A stretch of DNA of 41,530 nt from Lachnospiraceae bacterium. Lineage in GTDB: Bacteria > Bacillota > Clostridia > Lachnospirales > Lachnospiraceae. The notes beneath the pieces are model-generated. The model was not told where the DNA came from, ran no database searches, and saw nothing but the letters and a program-made list of their open reading frames with translations. The translations under genes and the position numbers were made by a program. The DNA lies in NCBI GenBank assembly GCA_017551165.1, contig JAFZMO010000053.1, positions 1-41,530 of the forward strand, written 5' to 3'. Below, in pieces: positions 24,127 to 31,718 of this stretch. Position 1 is the stretch's first letter. Every line of letters starts with the position of its first letter.

Positions 24127-26889
24127 ATGAGACTGGAGGACAACGAGCGCAAGAAAATGCTTTCGATCTTCGCCAAAAACCTGCCGACGTACCGCAAGAA
24201 CATGAAGCTGTCGCAGGAAGAGTTCGGCGAGACGATCGGCATCACGAGACAGACGGTCAGCTCGATCGAGCGTGGGGCCTATCCGTTGACGTGGGCAATT
24301 TTCCTGTCCTGTCTGTTCATCTGCACCGGCCAGCCGCGTGCGAGAAAACTGATCCTGAATTCGTATGCCGGTGAGCCGGTATTGCTCGGATTTTTGAACG
24401 AGCTTGTCGGTGACAAGGGCAACGTCTCGGCGGAGGGCAACGGTGCGACCGCGCGCCAGGTGTACTACGGCACCTGCACGATCAAGGACGACGGCCAGTA
24501 CTCCATCGTGGACTGCGACGCCGGCGTGAGCGAGATGCTCGGACTTCCGACCGACGCGGGGCGCGCTTCCCGCAGCGGAAGCTACCTCGACTACGTCTAT
24601 CCGGACGACCGCGAGGCGATCCGCCGCATCCTCGACGAGAAGATCCGCAAGCAGATGGTTGTCTGCATCGAGCACAGGCTTCTTACGGCCGAGGGCCGCA
24701 TCGTTCCGGTGCAGTGCTTCGTTCGCCGTCAGAAGAAGATGATGAAGAACGGTCTGTTCGACATCACCATCACGCAGATCACGGGCGAGATGCTCCGCAA
24801 GCGCCAGGTTTCCGGCCTTCTCGAGACGCTTCCCGTGGGTGTTGCGGTGTTCGAGTACCAGGGCCGCATCGCGCGCGACAACGTTCCCGAGATCGTGTAC
24901 GCGAACGACGTGTTCTACCAGATCATCGGACACACGAAGGAGCAGTTCACACAGATCCACGACAATTTCCTGCCGGCAGTCGTGTCGGCGGATGACAATA
25001 AGACCGTGATGCGCCTGTTTGACACGCGCCAGGAGGAAAATTCCGTCACGGCAGCGGAGTTCCGCGTAAACCGCTTCGACGGAGGCGTGGCGTGGGTTCA
25101 CTGCAACGCGCTCGTCGTATGGCGCGCGGATGACGGACACTCCCTGATCAGCTGTGTCTTCACCGACATCACGCAGCGCATCAACGCCGAGCTGAGCATG
25201 AAGCATCAGCTCGACCGCTACCGCCAGCTCGAGGATGTCTCCGACGACATCCAGTTCGGTTACGACGTGGCGGAGGACCGCCTGAGCGTGCCGACCCGCG
25301 TCAGCGAGCAGTTCGGCTACGACGGTGTGATCTCGAACGTGCTTGCCAACAACCTTCCGGCGGAGTTCTGCCATCCCGAGGACTACGAGGGATTCATGCA
25401 GGTGTACCGCAATGCGTACGAGGGTATCAACGGCAAGGGCGAGTTCCGGATCAAGCTTGACAACAAGGAATACAAGTGGTGCAAGGTCAACATGATCGGA
25501 ATCAAGGATGCGAACGGCACGGTGATCTACATTTACGGCCGTCTGACCGTCATTGACGAGGAGCGCCGCCGCCAGAAGGAGCGCACCAACGACCGCATGA
25601 TCATCAACCGCCTCAACTCGACGGACCGCCTGACCAACCTGTACAACCGCACCGCGTTCCGCGGCCGCGTGCAGGAGGTTCTCGCCGATCCCGAGATGGA
25701 TCCGGTGCACGCTATCATTTACTGTGACATCAACGATTTCTCGTATATCAACGAAAAATTCGGCTATCCCGCAGGCGACCGCATCCTGAAGGATTTCGGT
25801 TCGATGTTCCTGCGCAAGGGCAAGAGATGCTTTGCCTGCCGCATCCACTCCGACTATTTCCTGATCTATGTGAACGGGCAGACGGAGGACCAGGTGATCG
25901 CGAAGCTCAAGAGCTGGTCGAAGGTGTTTGTGGAGCACCAGTCGAAGGTGTACCCGGGCATCGACATTCAGCTGACGAGCGGCGTGTACTTCCTGCGCCG
26001 CGGCGAGCATGACATCGCGCTCGCGATGGACAACGCGAACCTTGCGAGAAAGCAGGCGAAGGCGGAGCAGAACAGTCTCTACTGCATCTGCACCGACGAG
26101 CTCCGCGCGAAGCGCTCCTACGAGCAGACGATCGCCGGCGAGATCCAGACCGCGATCCGTGACAACAAGATCGAGGTGTTCCTCCTTCCGAAGTTCTCCC
26201 TCGAGGGCCGCAAGGTCATCGGCGCGGAGGCTCTCGCGAGATGGGTCAACGAGGACGGCTCGTACCGTTCGCCCGCGGACTTCATCCCGATCCTGGAGAA
26301 GACCGGCCACATCGCCGACCTCGACTTCTGTATCTACACCAACGTCCTGCAGACGCTGCGCAGCTGGAAGAAGAAGGGCATCCCGATGGTTCCGATCTCG
26401 GTGAACTTCTCCAAGCACAACGCAAGCTTCGCCAAATTCGACGAGCGCATCAGCCGCCTCGCCGAACAGTACGGCGTCGACGGCCGCTTCCTCGAGCTCG
26501 AGGTCAACGAGGCCATGCTCGCGGACGAGGCGAATGCCTCGAGCAGCATCAAGGACCTGCAGCGCAGAGGCTTCACGATCACGCTCGACGACTTCGGCTC
26601 CGGCAACGAGTCGCTGTCCATGCTGATCACCGCACCGGTTGACCACGTGAAGATCAGCCGCAACTTCTTAAAGAACATCGGTACCTCGCACACGGAGCAG
26701 GAGTACGTGCGCTGCATGTGCGACCTGATCGCATCCGTCCACAAGGAGGCGGTGTTCGAGGGAGTGGAGACCGAGAGTCAGGCGGAGTTCCTGAGAAGCT
26801 GCGGTTTCACGACAGCGCAGGGCTACCTTTTCGAGCGCCCGATGCCGATCGCGGAGTTCGAGAAGAAATATCTGGAAAAGCGCCAGTAA
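24127..26889 (+). CDS. HTH-PAS-degenerate GGDEF-EAL protein, predicted c-di-GMP phosphodiesterase
   Basis: 920 residues from ATG 24127 behind GAGGAGGAG. An XRE-type helix-turn-helix at about 14-60 (NMKLSQEEFGETIGITRQTV) is followed by a PAS-like region near 110-215, clear PAS/PAC units near 228-365 and 370-480, a GGDEF-fold domain near 495-665 whose active site reads SDYF instead of GGDEF, and an EAL domain near 670-915. EAL residues look complete: GAEALARW, ISVNFS, LELEVNE, DDFGSG, the VKIS lysine, EGVET and QGY. It should therefore hydrolyse c-di-GMP but not make it. There is no membrane segment. The DNA-binding head on an EAL protein suggests a second-messenger-tuned regulator, opposing the cyclase encoded upstream. 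Confidence 0.85.
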   Translation: MRLEDNERKKMLSIFAKNLPTYRKNMKLSQEEFGETIGITRQTVSSIERGAYPLTWAIFLSCLFICTGQPRARKLILNSYAGEPVLLGFLNELVGDKGNVSAEGNGATARQVYYGTCTIKDDGQYSIVDCDAGVSEMLGLPTDAGRASRSGSYLDYVYPDDREAIRRILDEKIRKQMVVCIEHRLLTAEGRIVPVQCFVRRQKKMMKNGLFDITITQITGEMLRKRQVSGLLETLPVGVAVFEYQGRIARDNVPEIVYANDVFYQIIGHTKEQFTQIHDNFLPAVVSADDNKTVMRLFDTRQEENSVTAAEFRVNRFDGGVAWVHCNALVVWRADDGHSLISCVFTDITQRINAELSMKHQLDRYRQLEDVSDDIQFGYDVAEDRLSVPTRVSEQFGYDGVISNVLANNLPAEFCHPEDYEGFMQVYRNAYEGINGKGEFRIKLDNKEYKWCKVNMIGIKDANGTVIYIYGRLTVIDEERRRQKERTNDRMIINRLNSTDRLTNLYNRTAFRGRVQEVLADPEMDPVHAIIYCDINDFSYINEKFGYPAGDRILKDFGSMFLRKGKRCFACRIHSDYFLIYVNGQTEDQVIAKLKSWSKVFVEHQSKVYPGIDIQLTSGVYFLRRGEHDIALAMDNANLARKQAKAEQNSLYCICTDELRAKRSYEQTIAGEIQTAIRDNKIEVFLLPKFSLEGRKVIGAEALARWVNEDGSYRSPADFIPILEKTGHIADLDFCIYTNVLQTLRSWKKKGIPMVPISVNFSKHNASFAKFDERISRLAEQYGVDGRFLELEVNEAMLADEANASSSIKDLQRRGFTITLDDFGSGNESLSMLITAPVDHVKISRNFLKNIGTSHTEQEYVRCMCDLIASVHKEAVFEGVETESQAEFLRSCGFTTAQGYLFERPMPIAEFEKKYLEKRQ

Positions 26890-26901
26890 GCGATTTATGC
26901 C

Positions 26902-26932
26902 TTGACATTTTCCGAAAAAAGTGTAGTCTAAT
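26902..26932 (+). promoter_or_regulatory. Promoter of asnS
   Basis: TTGACA (26902-26907) overlaps ATTTTCCG. The -10 is either TAGTCT (26924-26929, spacer 16) or TCTAAT (26927-26932, spacer 19). The 5' leader is too short for a T-box. Confidence 0.55.
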
Positions 26933-26986
26933 GCGTATATATCGAAAAGAAAGAGGTGCGGACTACCGCACGAAGAGGACAAAACC

Positions 26987-28378
26987 ATGGATCTGATCAC
27001 TGTAAAAGAGCTGTTTAAGCAGCGCGAGGACTATTTCGGCAAGACGGTCTCCGTCGGAGGCTGGGTAAGAAGTAATCGTGACTCGAAGAATTTCGGATTC
27101 CTGGTGATTAATGACGGTACGTATTTTGAGACGCTCCAGGTTGTGTACACGGACGCGCTTGCAAACTTCGAGGAGATCACGCACTTCGGCGCCGGCGCTG
27201 CGGTGATCGTGACCGGTACGCTGGTTGCAACGCCCGATGCGAAGCAGCCGTTCGAAATCCAGGCGACGGAGGTTGCGCTCGAGGGTGCTTCCGACCCGAC
27301 CTACCCGATGCAGAAGAAGCGTCACACATTGGAATATCTGCGTACGATGACGCATCTTCGTCCCCGCACGAACACCTTCCAGGCCGTGTTCCGCGTTCGT
27401 TCGCTCGCGGCTTACGCCATCCACAAGTTCTTCCAGGATCGCGGCTTTGTGTATGTACACACCCCGCTCATCACCGGCAGCGACTGTGAGGGCGCCGGCG
27501 AGATGTTCCAGGTGACGACGATGGATCTTGCGAACGTTCCGATGACCGAGGACGGCAAGGTTGATTACTCGAAGGATTTTTTCAACAAGCCCACGAACCT
27601 GACCGTGAGCGGCCAGCTCAACGGAGAGACGTTCGCGATGGCGTTCCGCAACATCTACACGTTCGGACCGACCTTCCGCGCAGAGAACTCGAACACCACG
27701 CGCCACGCGGCGGAGTTCTGGATGATCGAGCCGGAGATCGCATTTGCCGACCTCAAGGATGACTGCGACCTCGCCGAGGCGATGTTGAAGTACATCATCA
27801 ACTATGTTTTGGAAAATGCTCCCGAGGAGATGCAGTTCTTCAACAGCTTCGTGGACAAGGGCCTGATCGAGCGTCTGACGCACGTCGCAAACTCCGATTT
27901 CGGCCGCGTGACCTACACCGACGCGATCAAGCTTCTCGAGGAGAACAACGATAAGTTCGAATACAAGGTATACTGGGGCTGCGATCTGCAGACCGAGCAT
28001 GAGCGCTACCTCACCGAACAGATCTTCAAGAAGCCGGTCTTCGTCACCGACTATCCGAAGGAGATCAAGGCGTTCTACATGAAGCTCAACCCGGACGGAA
28101 AGACGGTGGCAGCGGCAGACTGCCTCGTTCCCGGCATCGGCGAGATCATCGGTGGTTCCCAGCGTGAGGACGACTACGACAAGCTTGTTACGCGCATCGA
28201 GGAGCTCGGCATGAAGAAGGAGGACTACGGCTTCTACCTCGACCTCCGCAAGTACGGCTCCGCACGCCACGCCGGCTTCGGCCTCGGCTTCGAGCGCTGC
28301 ATCATGTACCTCACGGGCATGGGCAACATCCGAGACGTAATTCCGTTCCCGAGAACGGTTAACAACTGCGACCTGTGA
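26987..28378 (+). CDS. asnS: Asparagine-tRNA ligase
   Basis: 463 residues, standard length. The N-terminal OB anticodon-binding fold starts [23 protein letters not shown]; the class II catalytic core has [49 protein letters not shown] (motif 2) and [11 protein letters not shown] (motif 3). [15 protein letters not shown] and the Asn/Asp-type core with no GAD domain place it as AsnRS rather than AspRS. It charges tRNA-Asn with asparagine. It is followed by an unusual hairpin cluster rather than a plain terminator. Confidence 0.95.
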   Translation: MDLITVKELFKQREDYFGKTVSVGGWVRSNRDSKNFGFLVINDGTYFETLQVVYTDALANFEEITHFGAGAAVIVTGTLVATPDAKQPFEIQATEVALEGASDPTYPMQKKRHTLEYLRTMTHLRPRTNTFQAVFRVRSLAAYAIHKFFQDRGFVYVHTPLITGSDCEGAGEMFQVTTMDLANVPMTEDGKVDYSKDFFNKPTNLTVSGQLNGETFAMAFRNIYTFGPTFRAENSNTTRHAAEFWMIEPEIAFADLKDDCDLAEAMLKYIINYVLENAPEEMQFFNSFVDKGLIERLTHVANSDFGRVTYTDAIKLLEENNDKFEYKVYWGCDLQTEHERYLTEQIFKKPVFVTDYPKEIKAFYMKLNPDGKTVAAADCLVPGIGEIIGGSQREDDYDKLVTRIEELGMKKEDYGFYLDLRKYGSARHAGFGLGFERCIMYLTGMGNIRDVIPFPRTVNNCDL

Positions 28379-28602
28379 TAAGGTAACTGAAAGAGACCCG
28401 GCACGATTAACGAGTTTCGATTTGAAAACGTGGTTTCAAATCGAAATGAGTTGATCGGGCAGTGGGCGGTTACGAAGTTACCGCCCACCCCACATTCGCA
28501 AAAAAGCGATTCCTTGTGAATCCTTTCAAAGCGCTTTTTTGCGAATTGCGAGTCGATGTAGATATTTCGCGGCCCCCCGGGCCGCCCCACAAGGATGAAA
28601 CC
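28379..28602. repeat. Intergenic cluster of four large inverted repeats
   Basis: Four stems in a row: TTTCGATTTGAAA (28415-28427)/TTTCAAATCGAAA (28434-28446), 13 perfect pairs; GTGGGCGGT (28462-28470)/ACCGCCCAC (28480-28488); a 15-base perfect pair at 28494-28508/28532-28546 (ATTCGCAAAAAAGCG) with a nested GATTC/GAATC in its loop; and GCGGCCC-CCC-GGGCCGC at 28569-28585. An open frame from 28462 reads through the stems into the permease gene but has no ribosome site. It resembles a mosaic dispersed repeat; one member is followed by a T-poor stretch, so termination is uncertain. Confidence 0.65.
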
Positions 28603-29442
28603 ATGATAGAAACACTACAGGAATACCTGTCGTACGAATTTGTGCGATATGCGCTTTTTGTCGCGGTTATGATCTCCTTAAGCTCCGCGCTTTTGGGGGT
28701 CATTCTTGTGTTGAAACGATTTTCCTTCATCGGCGACGGTCTGTCGCATGTCGCGTTCGGCGCGATCGCGATCGCCTCGGTGATGAAACTGACCAACAAC
28801 CTCGTGTTTGTATTTCCCGTCACGATCGCGGCGGCGATCATCCTTCTGTGGACCGGCAAGAACAAGAAGATCAACGGCGATGCGGCTATCGCGATGATCT
28901 CGGTCGGCGCTCTCGCCGTCGGTTACCTGATGATGAACGTGTTCAAGACGTCCGCCAACATCTCGGGCGATGTGTGCAGCACGCTGTTCGGCTCGACGTC
29001 CCTGCTGACGCTTCGGGAGTCGGACGTGTGGCTCTGCCTTGTGATGTCCGTGGTGGTCATCGTTGTTTTCGCCGCGTACTATCACCGCATCTTCGCCGTG
29101 ACGTTCGATGAGACCTTTGCGCACGCCTCCGGCCTTCGCACCGGGGCGTACAATCTGCTGGTTGCAGCGGTTACGGCTGTCATCATCGTGCTTGCGATGA
29201 ACCTGGTCGGCTCGCTCCTCGCGTCGGCGCTGATCATTTTCCCGGCGCTCTCGGCGATGCGCGTCTTCCGAAGCTTCCGCGGCGTGACCGTGTGCTCCGC
29301 CATCCTGGCTGTTGTCAGCTCGGTGCTCGGCACCTTCATCTCCATCCTTGCGGAGACGCCCGTCGGCTCCACCATCGTGGTCCTCGACATCATCGTCTTT
29401 ATCGGTTTCGCGGTTGCCGGACGAGTCACCGGACGCGGCTGA
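28603..29442 (+). CDS. ABC-3 family Zn/Mn-type permease
   Basis: 279 residues, ATG 28603 after AAGGA. Seven or eight hydrophobic helices; typical ZnuB/MntB features are LLGVILVLKRFSFIGDGLSHVAFG near 28-51, FAVTFDETFAHASGLR near 164-179 and NLVGSLLASALIIFPALSA near 202-220. It should be the membrane subunit of a divalent metal (Zn or Mn) importer. Neither the ATPase nor the binding lipoprotein is nearby, so the rest of the complex must be encoded elsewhere. A bidirectional terminator follows. Confidence 0.88.
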   Translation: MIETLQEYLSYEFVRYALFVAVMISLSSALLGVILVLKRFSFIGDGLSHVAFGAIAIASVMKLTNNLVFVFPVTIAAAIILLWTGKNKKINGDAAIAMISVGALAVGYLMMNVFKTSANISGDVCSTLFGSTSLLTLRESDVWLCLVMSVVVIVVFAAYYHRIFAVTFDETFAHASGLRTGAYNLLVAAVTAVIIVLAMNLVGSLLASALIIFPALSAMRVFRSFRGVTVCSAILAVVSSVLGTFISILAETPVGSTIVVLDIIVFIGFAVAGRVTGRG

Positions 29443-29472
29443 TATCATTTTCCGAATAAAACACAGAAAAAT

Positions 29473-29513
29473 GCCCACCAGAGCGCAACTGCTGCACGGT
29501 GGGCTTGTTTGTT
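29473..29513. terminator. Bidirectional terminator between permease and queT
   Basis: GCCCACC (29473-29479) pairs with GGTGGGC (29498-29504), followed by TTGTTTGTT on the plus strand and ATTTTT on the minus strand. Confidence 0.75.
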
Positions 29514-29536
29514 GTAACTGTACCTGCGATCCGGCG

Positions 29537-30160
29537 TCAGGCCTCTGCGGCCTCCGATGCGGAAACTTCGATGACCTTCTTCCCCGGTACGGAAGTCGCA
29601 TCGTCGGCGAACAGCAGCTTGCGCGTTCCGCGGTTGCGGAGCAGTGCAAAGAGCAGGATCCCGCCGAACACACCGCAGGCGATGATCTCTCCGGCAGCTA
29701 CCGTAGCCGTCAGGAACCAGTAAGCGTCGTCGAAACCGTAGGCGAACTTGAGGATCGGAGGGATGATCACAGCGTTGGAGATGATCGGGGGAAGCGAGAA
29801 CATGACCGTCAGCGCGACCACGCGAAGCGCGGGGCGCTCACCGAGCGGTTTTCTCGCAATCTTGCGAACGGCGCGACCGATCAGGAAGGTGCCGACAGCA
29901 CCGATCAGGGTTGCGATCGGACCGAGGGCGATGTCCCAGGGGTTTCCTCCGGCGATGATATTCGTGAGCAGGCAGCCGATGTACAAGCCGGGGATGCTCT
30001 CCGCCATAAACGCGGGAAGGATCGTGAGCGCTTCGGAAAATCGGCACTGGATCACGTTGTCACCGGCGAGACCAACTCGTTCCGAGAGCAGGGAAAGACC
30101 GAAGTACAGAGCGGCGATCAGGGCCGCCTTCGTCAGAAAAAGAGCAGAATAGCGTTTCAT
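29537..30160 (-). CDS. queT: QueT family preQ0/preQ1 transporter (ECF S component)
   Basis: 207 residues. Sequence marks of QueT: CRFSEALTILPAFM near 39-52 and IPGLYIGCLLTNIIAGGNPWD near 56-76, with five or six hydrophobic helices and a short charged tail. QueT-type S components take up queuosine precursors with an ECF energising module encoded elsewhere. A preQ1-I-like riboswitch and GGAGG site directly precede the ATG, which independently supports the call. The promoter is at 30246-30275 on the minus strand. Confidence 0.88.
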   Translation of the reverse strand: MKRYSALFLTKAALIAALYFGLSLLSERVGLAGDNVIQCRFSEALTILPAFMAESIPGLYIGCLLTNIIAGGNPWDIALGPIATLIGAVGTFLIGRAVRKIARKPLGERPALRVVALTVMFSLPPIISNAVIIPPILKFAYGFDDAYWFLTATVAAGEIIACGVFGGILLFALLRNRGTRKLLFADDATSVPGKKVIEVSASEAAEA

Positions 30161-30170
30161 ACAGAAACCT

Positions 30171-30210
30171 CCATAGTTTTGTTTTAGGTGAGGATGGTTT
30201 CGAACTCACC
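30171..30210 (-). ncRNA. PreQ1-I-like riboswitch before queT
   Basis: On the minus strand, stem GGTGAG (30210-30205) pairs with CTCACC (30192-30187), the loop begins TTCGAAACCATC, and an A-rich tail TAAAACAAAACTA follows. This is the small H-type pseudoknot arrangement of preQ1 class I (conserved TTC in the loop and AAAAAACTA-type tail). The tail leads straight into GGAGG, so ligand binding would hide the ribosome site. The gene controlled is a queuosine precursor transporter. Confidence 0.75.
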
Positions 30211-30245
30211 GTTGTTTGGTTGTGCGGCTCGCAAGCCGCCTGCAG

Positions 30246-30275
30246 AGCATACCACAGGTGCCGTTCCTTTGTCAA
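30246..30275 (-). promoter_or_regulatory. queT promoter
   Basis: Minus strand: TTGACA (30275-30270), 18 bases, TATGCT (30251-30246) with TGG making an extended -10. A GCGGCT/AGCCGC stem at 30223-30238 lies between promoter and riboswitch. Confidence 0.65.
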
Positions 30276-30278
30276 CGG

Positions 30279-30314
30279 AAATGTGACACGGGGACAGTTC
30301 TTTTTGTCACATTT
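30279..30314. repeat. GTGACA/TGTCAC hairpin repeat, copy 2
   Basis: Perfect arms AAATGTGACA (30279-30288) and TGTCACATTT (30305-30314) enclose CGGGGACAGTTCTTTT. The core is the same as copy 3 in opposite orientation; the pair flanks the gene at 30384-31577. Confidence 0.75.
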
Positions 30315-30326
30315 GTGTGGTATAAT
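30298..30326 (+). promoter_or_regulatory. Extended -10 promoter of the 30384 gene
   Basis: TATAAT at 30321-30326 is preceded by TGG (extended -10). Only a weak TTCTTT stands at the -35 distance (30298-30303), inside repeat copy 2, so the repeat may supply promoter sequence. Confidence 0.55.
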
Positions 30327-30383
30327 GAACTAATGCGGAAGGGGCCGCAGAGTTGAAAAACATGATCTGGGGGATTTACAACA

Positions 30384-31577
30384 ATGAAAGAGAATATGAA
30401 AACGAAGGAGAAGACGGACCGGCCGTTGCAGGATCGCCGATATTCGGCGGTCAATCTGTTGCTGTTTGTGTTCATGCTCATTTTCCTGTTTCTGGCGACA
30501 GTGTCGGATCTGCTGGGGAGTCGAACATGGCCGCATGTGCGAGAGGCGAGGGTTGCCATCACCAATCCGAGCGGGGAAACGTGTCACGTGGCGGTGCTCA
30601 CCTCGGAACAGGAGGGCCTTTGGATGTTCGGCGAGTATGAGGAGGTGGGCAGAAATGATGACCTCTACTGGCAGGCAGTCCGGATGCTCGCGATCGACGG
30701 CGGAATGACGGAGAACGAGGCGGACCGGCTGGTCGAGCAGAAGAAACAGGAGCTGCAGATCAACTCGCAGGATTACCGGTACGAGATGTACCGGGAGCTG
30801 ATGGAGAGATTTTCCGCGTTGATGGCGGAGAGGGCCGGGACATCCATGCTGGGAGCTGTCGTGCACTCGGCGACGGGCACGAAGACCGCAGGGTACCCGG
30901 AGTATGAGGTTTGGAAGAAGATCAGGGAATACACCGATGCCGACGGGTACCGGTTCATTCACCAGGTTACGTGGAAGGCAGGGCCCGGGGAAACGGCCAT
31001 CGAGTTGAAGGATGAAGATCTTCCGAAACACTTCAAGCTCTTCCTGTACTGGCCGGAGAGAGGGACGGTGTTGGTCTCCGAGGTGATGGAACCTGACCAC
31101 TATGTCAATGCGATCGATGTCTCTGTGGGGCTTTCCGGGAGTGAGGGAATCCTGACCGTGACGGACCAAAGCCGGAGCGAGACTGTGCCGTGGTGGATCG
31201 TTGTTGCGGCGGTTGCCTTGTTCGCGGGCTGCGAGATCCTTGTCGCATGGGCGATCGGTGCGCGGGAGAGACGGCAGTTGCTGCTGATCGCATGCGTCAC
31301 CATCGTGCTGCATGCGCTCCTGTTTACGTTTCTTGTGCTCACGCACAACGCGTACCGGATCGACGGGGCACTCCGATGGAGAGTGGTGCCTGTCGTCGCG
31401 TTTAAGGTGATCGCGTTCCCGATCATAGAGGCGTTGATCTACATGGGCTTCCTGCGCGAGAAGGGAAAGCGGCTGGAGCCTCCGATAAAGTATATCGACC
31501 TTGCGGCGCTGATCAGCTGGCTCCCGATGCTCCTGCTGATGCTGGTTGCCGAGGTGATCAGCATTTTCCGTGGATGA
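30384..31577 (+). CDS. Unknown membrane protein with extracytoplasmic domain (paralogue A)
   Basis: 397 residues, ATG 30384 behind GGGGG. One N-terminal membrane helix (about 22-45), an outside domain of about 220 residues (about 46-268), then four helices (about 272-293, 302-326, 335-355, 368-392). No family recognised. It is clearly a paralogue of the protein at 33495-34655: shared landmarks are WPHVREARVAITNPSGE/WPVTREARITITDNTGE, DADGYRFIHQV/DSDGYRFVHQV, LYWPERG/VYWPESG and AGCEILVAWAIGA/VGCEVLFAWLLGA. A solute-binding lipoprotein lies between them. Inverted copies of a small hairpin repeat flank this copy. Possibly a membrane sensor or permease-like partner of the lipoprotein, but nothing in the sequence fixes a function. 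Confidence 0.7.
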   Translation: MKENMKTKEKTDRPLQDRRYSAVNLLLFVFMLIFLFLATVSDLLGSRTWPHVREARVAITNPSGETCHVAVLTSEQEGLWMFGEYEEVGRNDDLYWQAVRMLAIDGGMTENEADRLVEQKKQELQINSQDYRYEMYRELMERFSALMAERAGTSMLGAVVHSATGTKTAGYPEYEVWKKIREYTDADGYRFIHQVTWKAGPGETAIELKDEDLPKHFKLFLYWPERGTVLVSEVMEPDHYVNAIDVSVGLSGSEGILTVTDQSRSETVPWWIVVAAVALFAGCEILVAWAIGARERRQLLLIACVTIVLHALLFTFLVLTHNAYRIDGALRWRVVPVVAFKVIAFPIIEALIYMGFLREKGKRLEPPIKYIDLAALISWLPMLLLMLVAEVISIFRG

Positions 31578-31590
31578 CGAAGAAAAAGCC

Positions 31591-31619
31591 GGTGACAAAA
31601 GAACCGTCCCTCTGTCACA
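31591..31619. repeat. GTGACA/TGTCAC hairpin repeat, copy 3
   Basis: GGTGACA (31591-31597) ... TGTCACA (31613-31619) with internal AAAGAACCGTCCCTC. The reverse complement nearly matches copy 2 (GACGGTTCTTTT against GACAGTTCTTTT), so copies 2 and 3 are inverted to each other. Confidence 0.75.
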
Positions 31620-31632
31620 AAGGTAAAAGGCA

Positions 31633-31661
31633 TTGACATTTTTCCGAAAATGTGTTATAAC
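31633..31661 (+). promoter_or_regulatory. Promoter of the solute-binding lipoprotein gene
   Basis: TTGACA (31633-31638), 17 bases, TATAAC (31656-31661). The spacer holds TTTTTCCGAAAAT, a variant of the dispersed word. Confidence 0.7.
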
Positions 31662-31718
31662 AATCCTAATCGCGCGGGGGGACGCGTGGGGAATAAACTG
31701 TATGACGAGGGGGACAAA

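Noticed and set aside
26933-26986. T-box leader before asnS
   Set aside because: Only about 55 bases separate promoter and start, too short for a T-box, and the T-box consensus is absent.
28462-28602. N-terminal extension of the Zn/Mn permease through the hairpin cluster
   Set aside because: The extension encodes palindrome-derived sequence without similarity to the family; ATG 28603 has an AAGGA site and gives the usual length.
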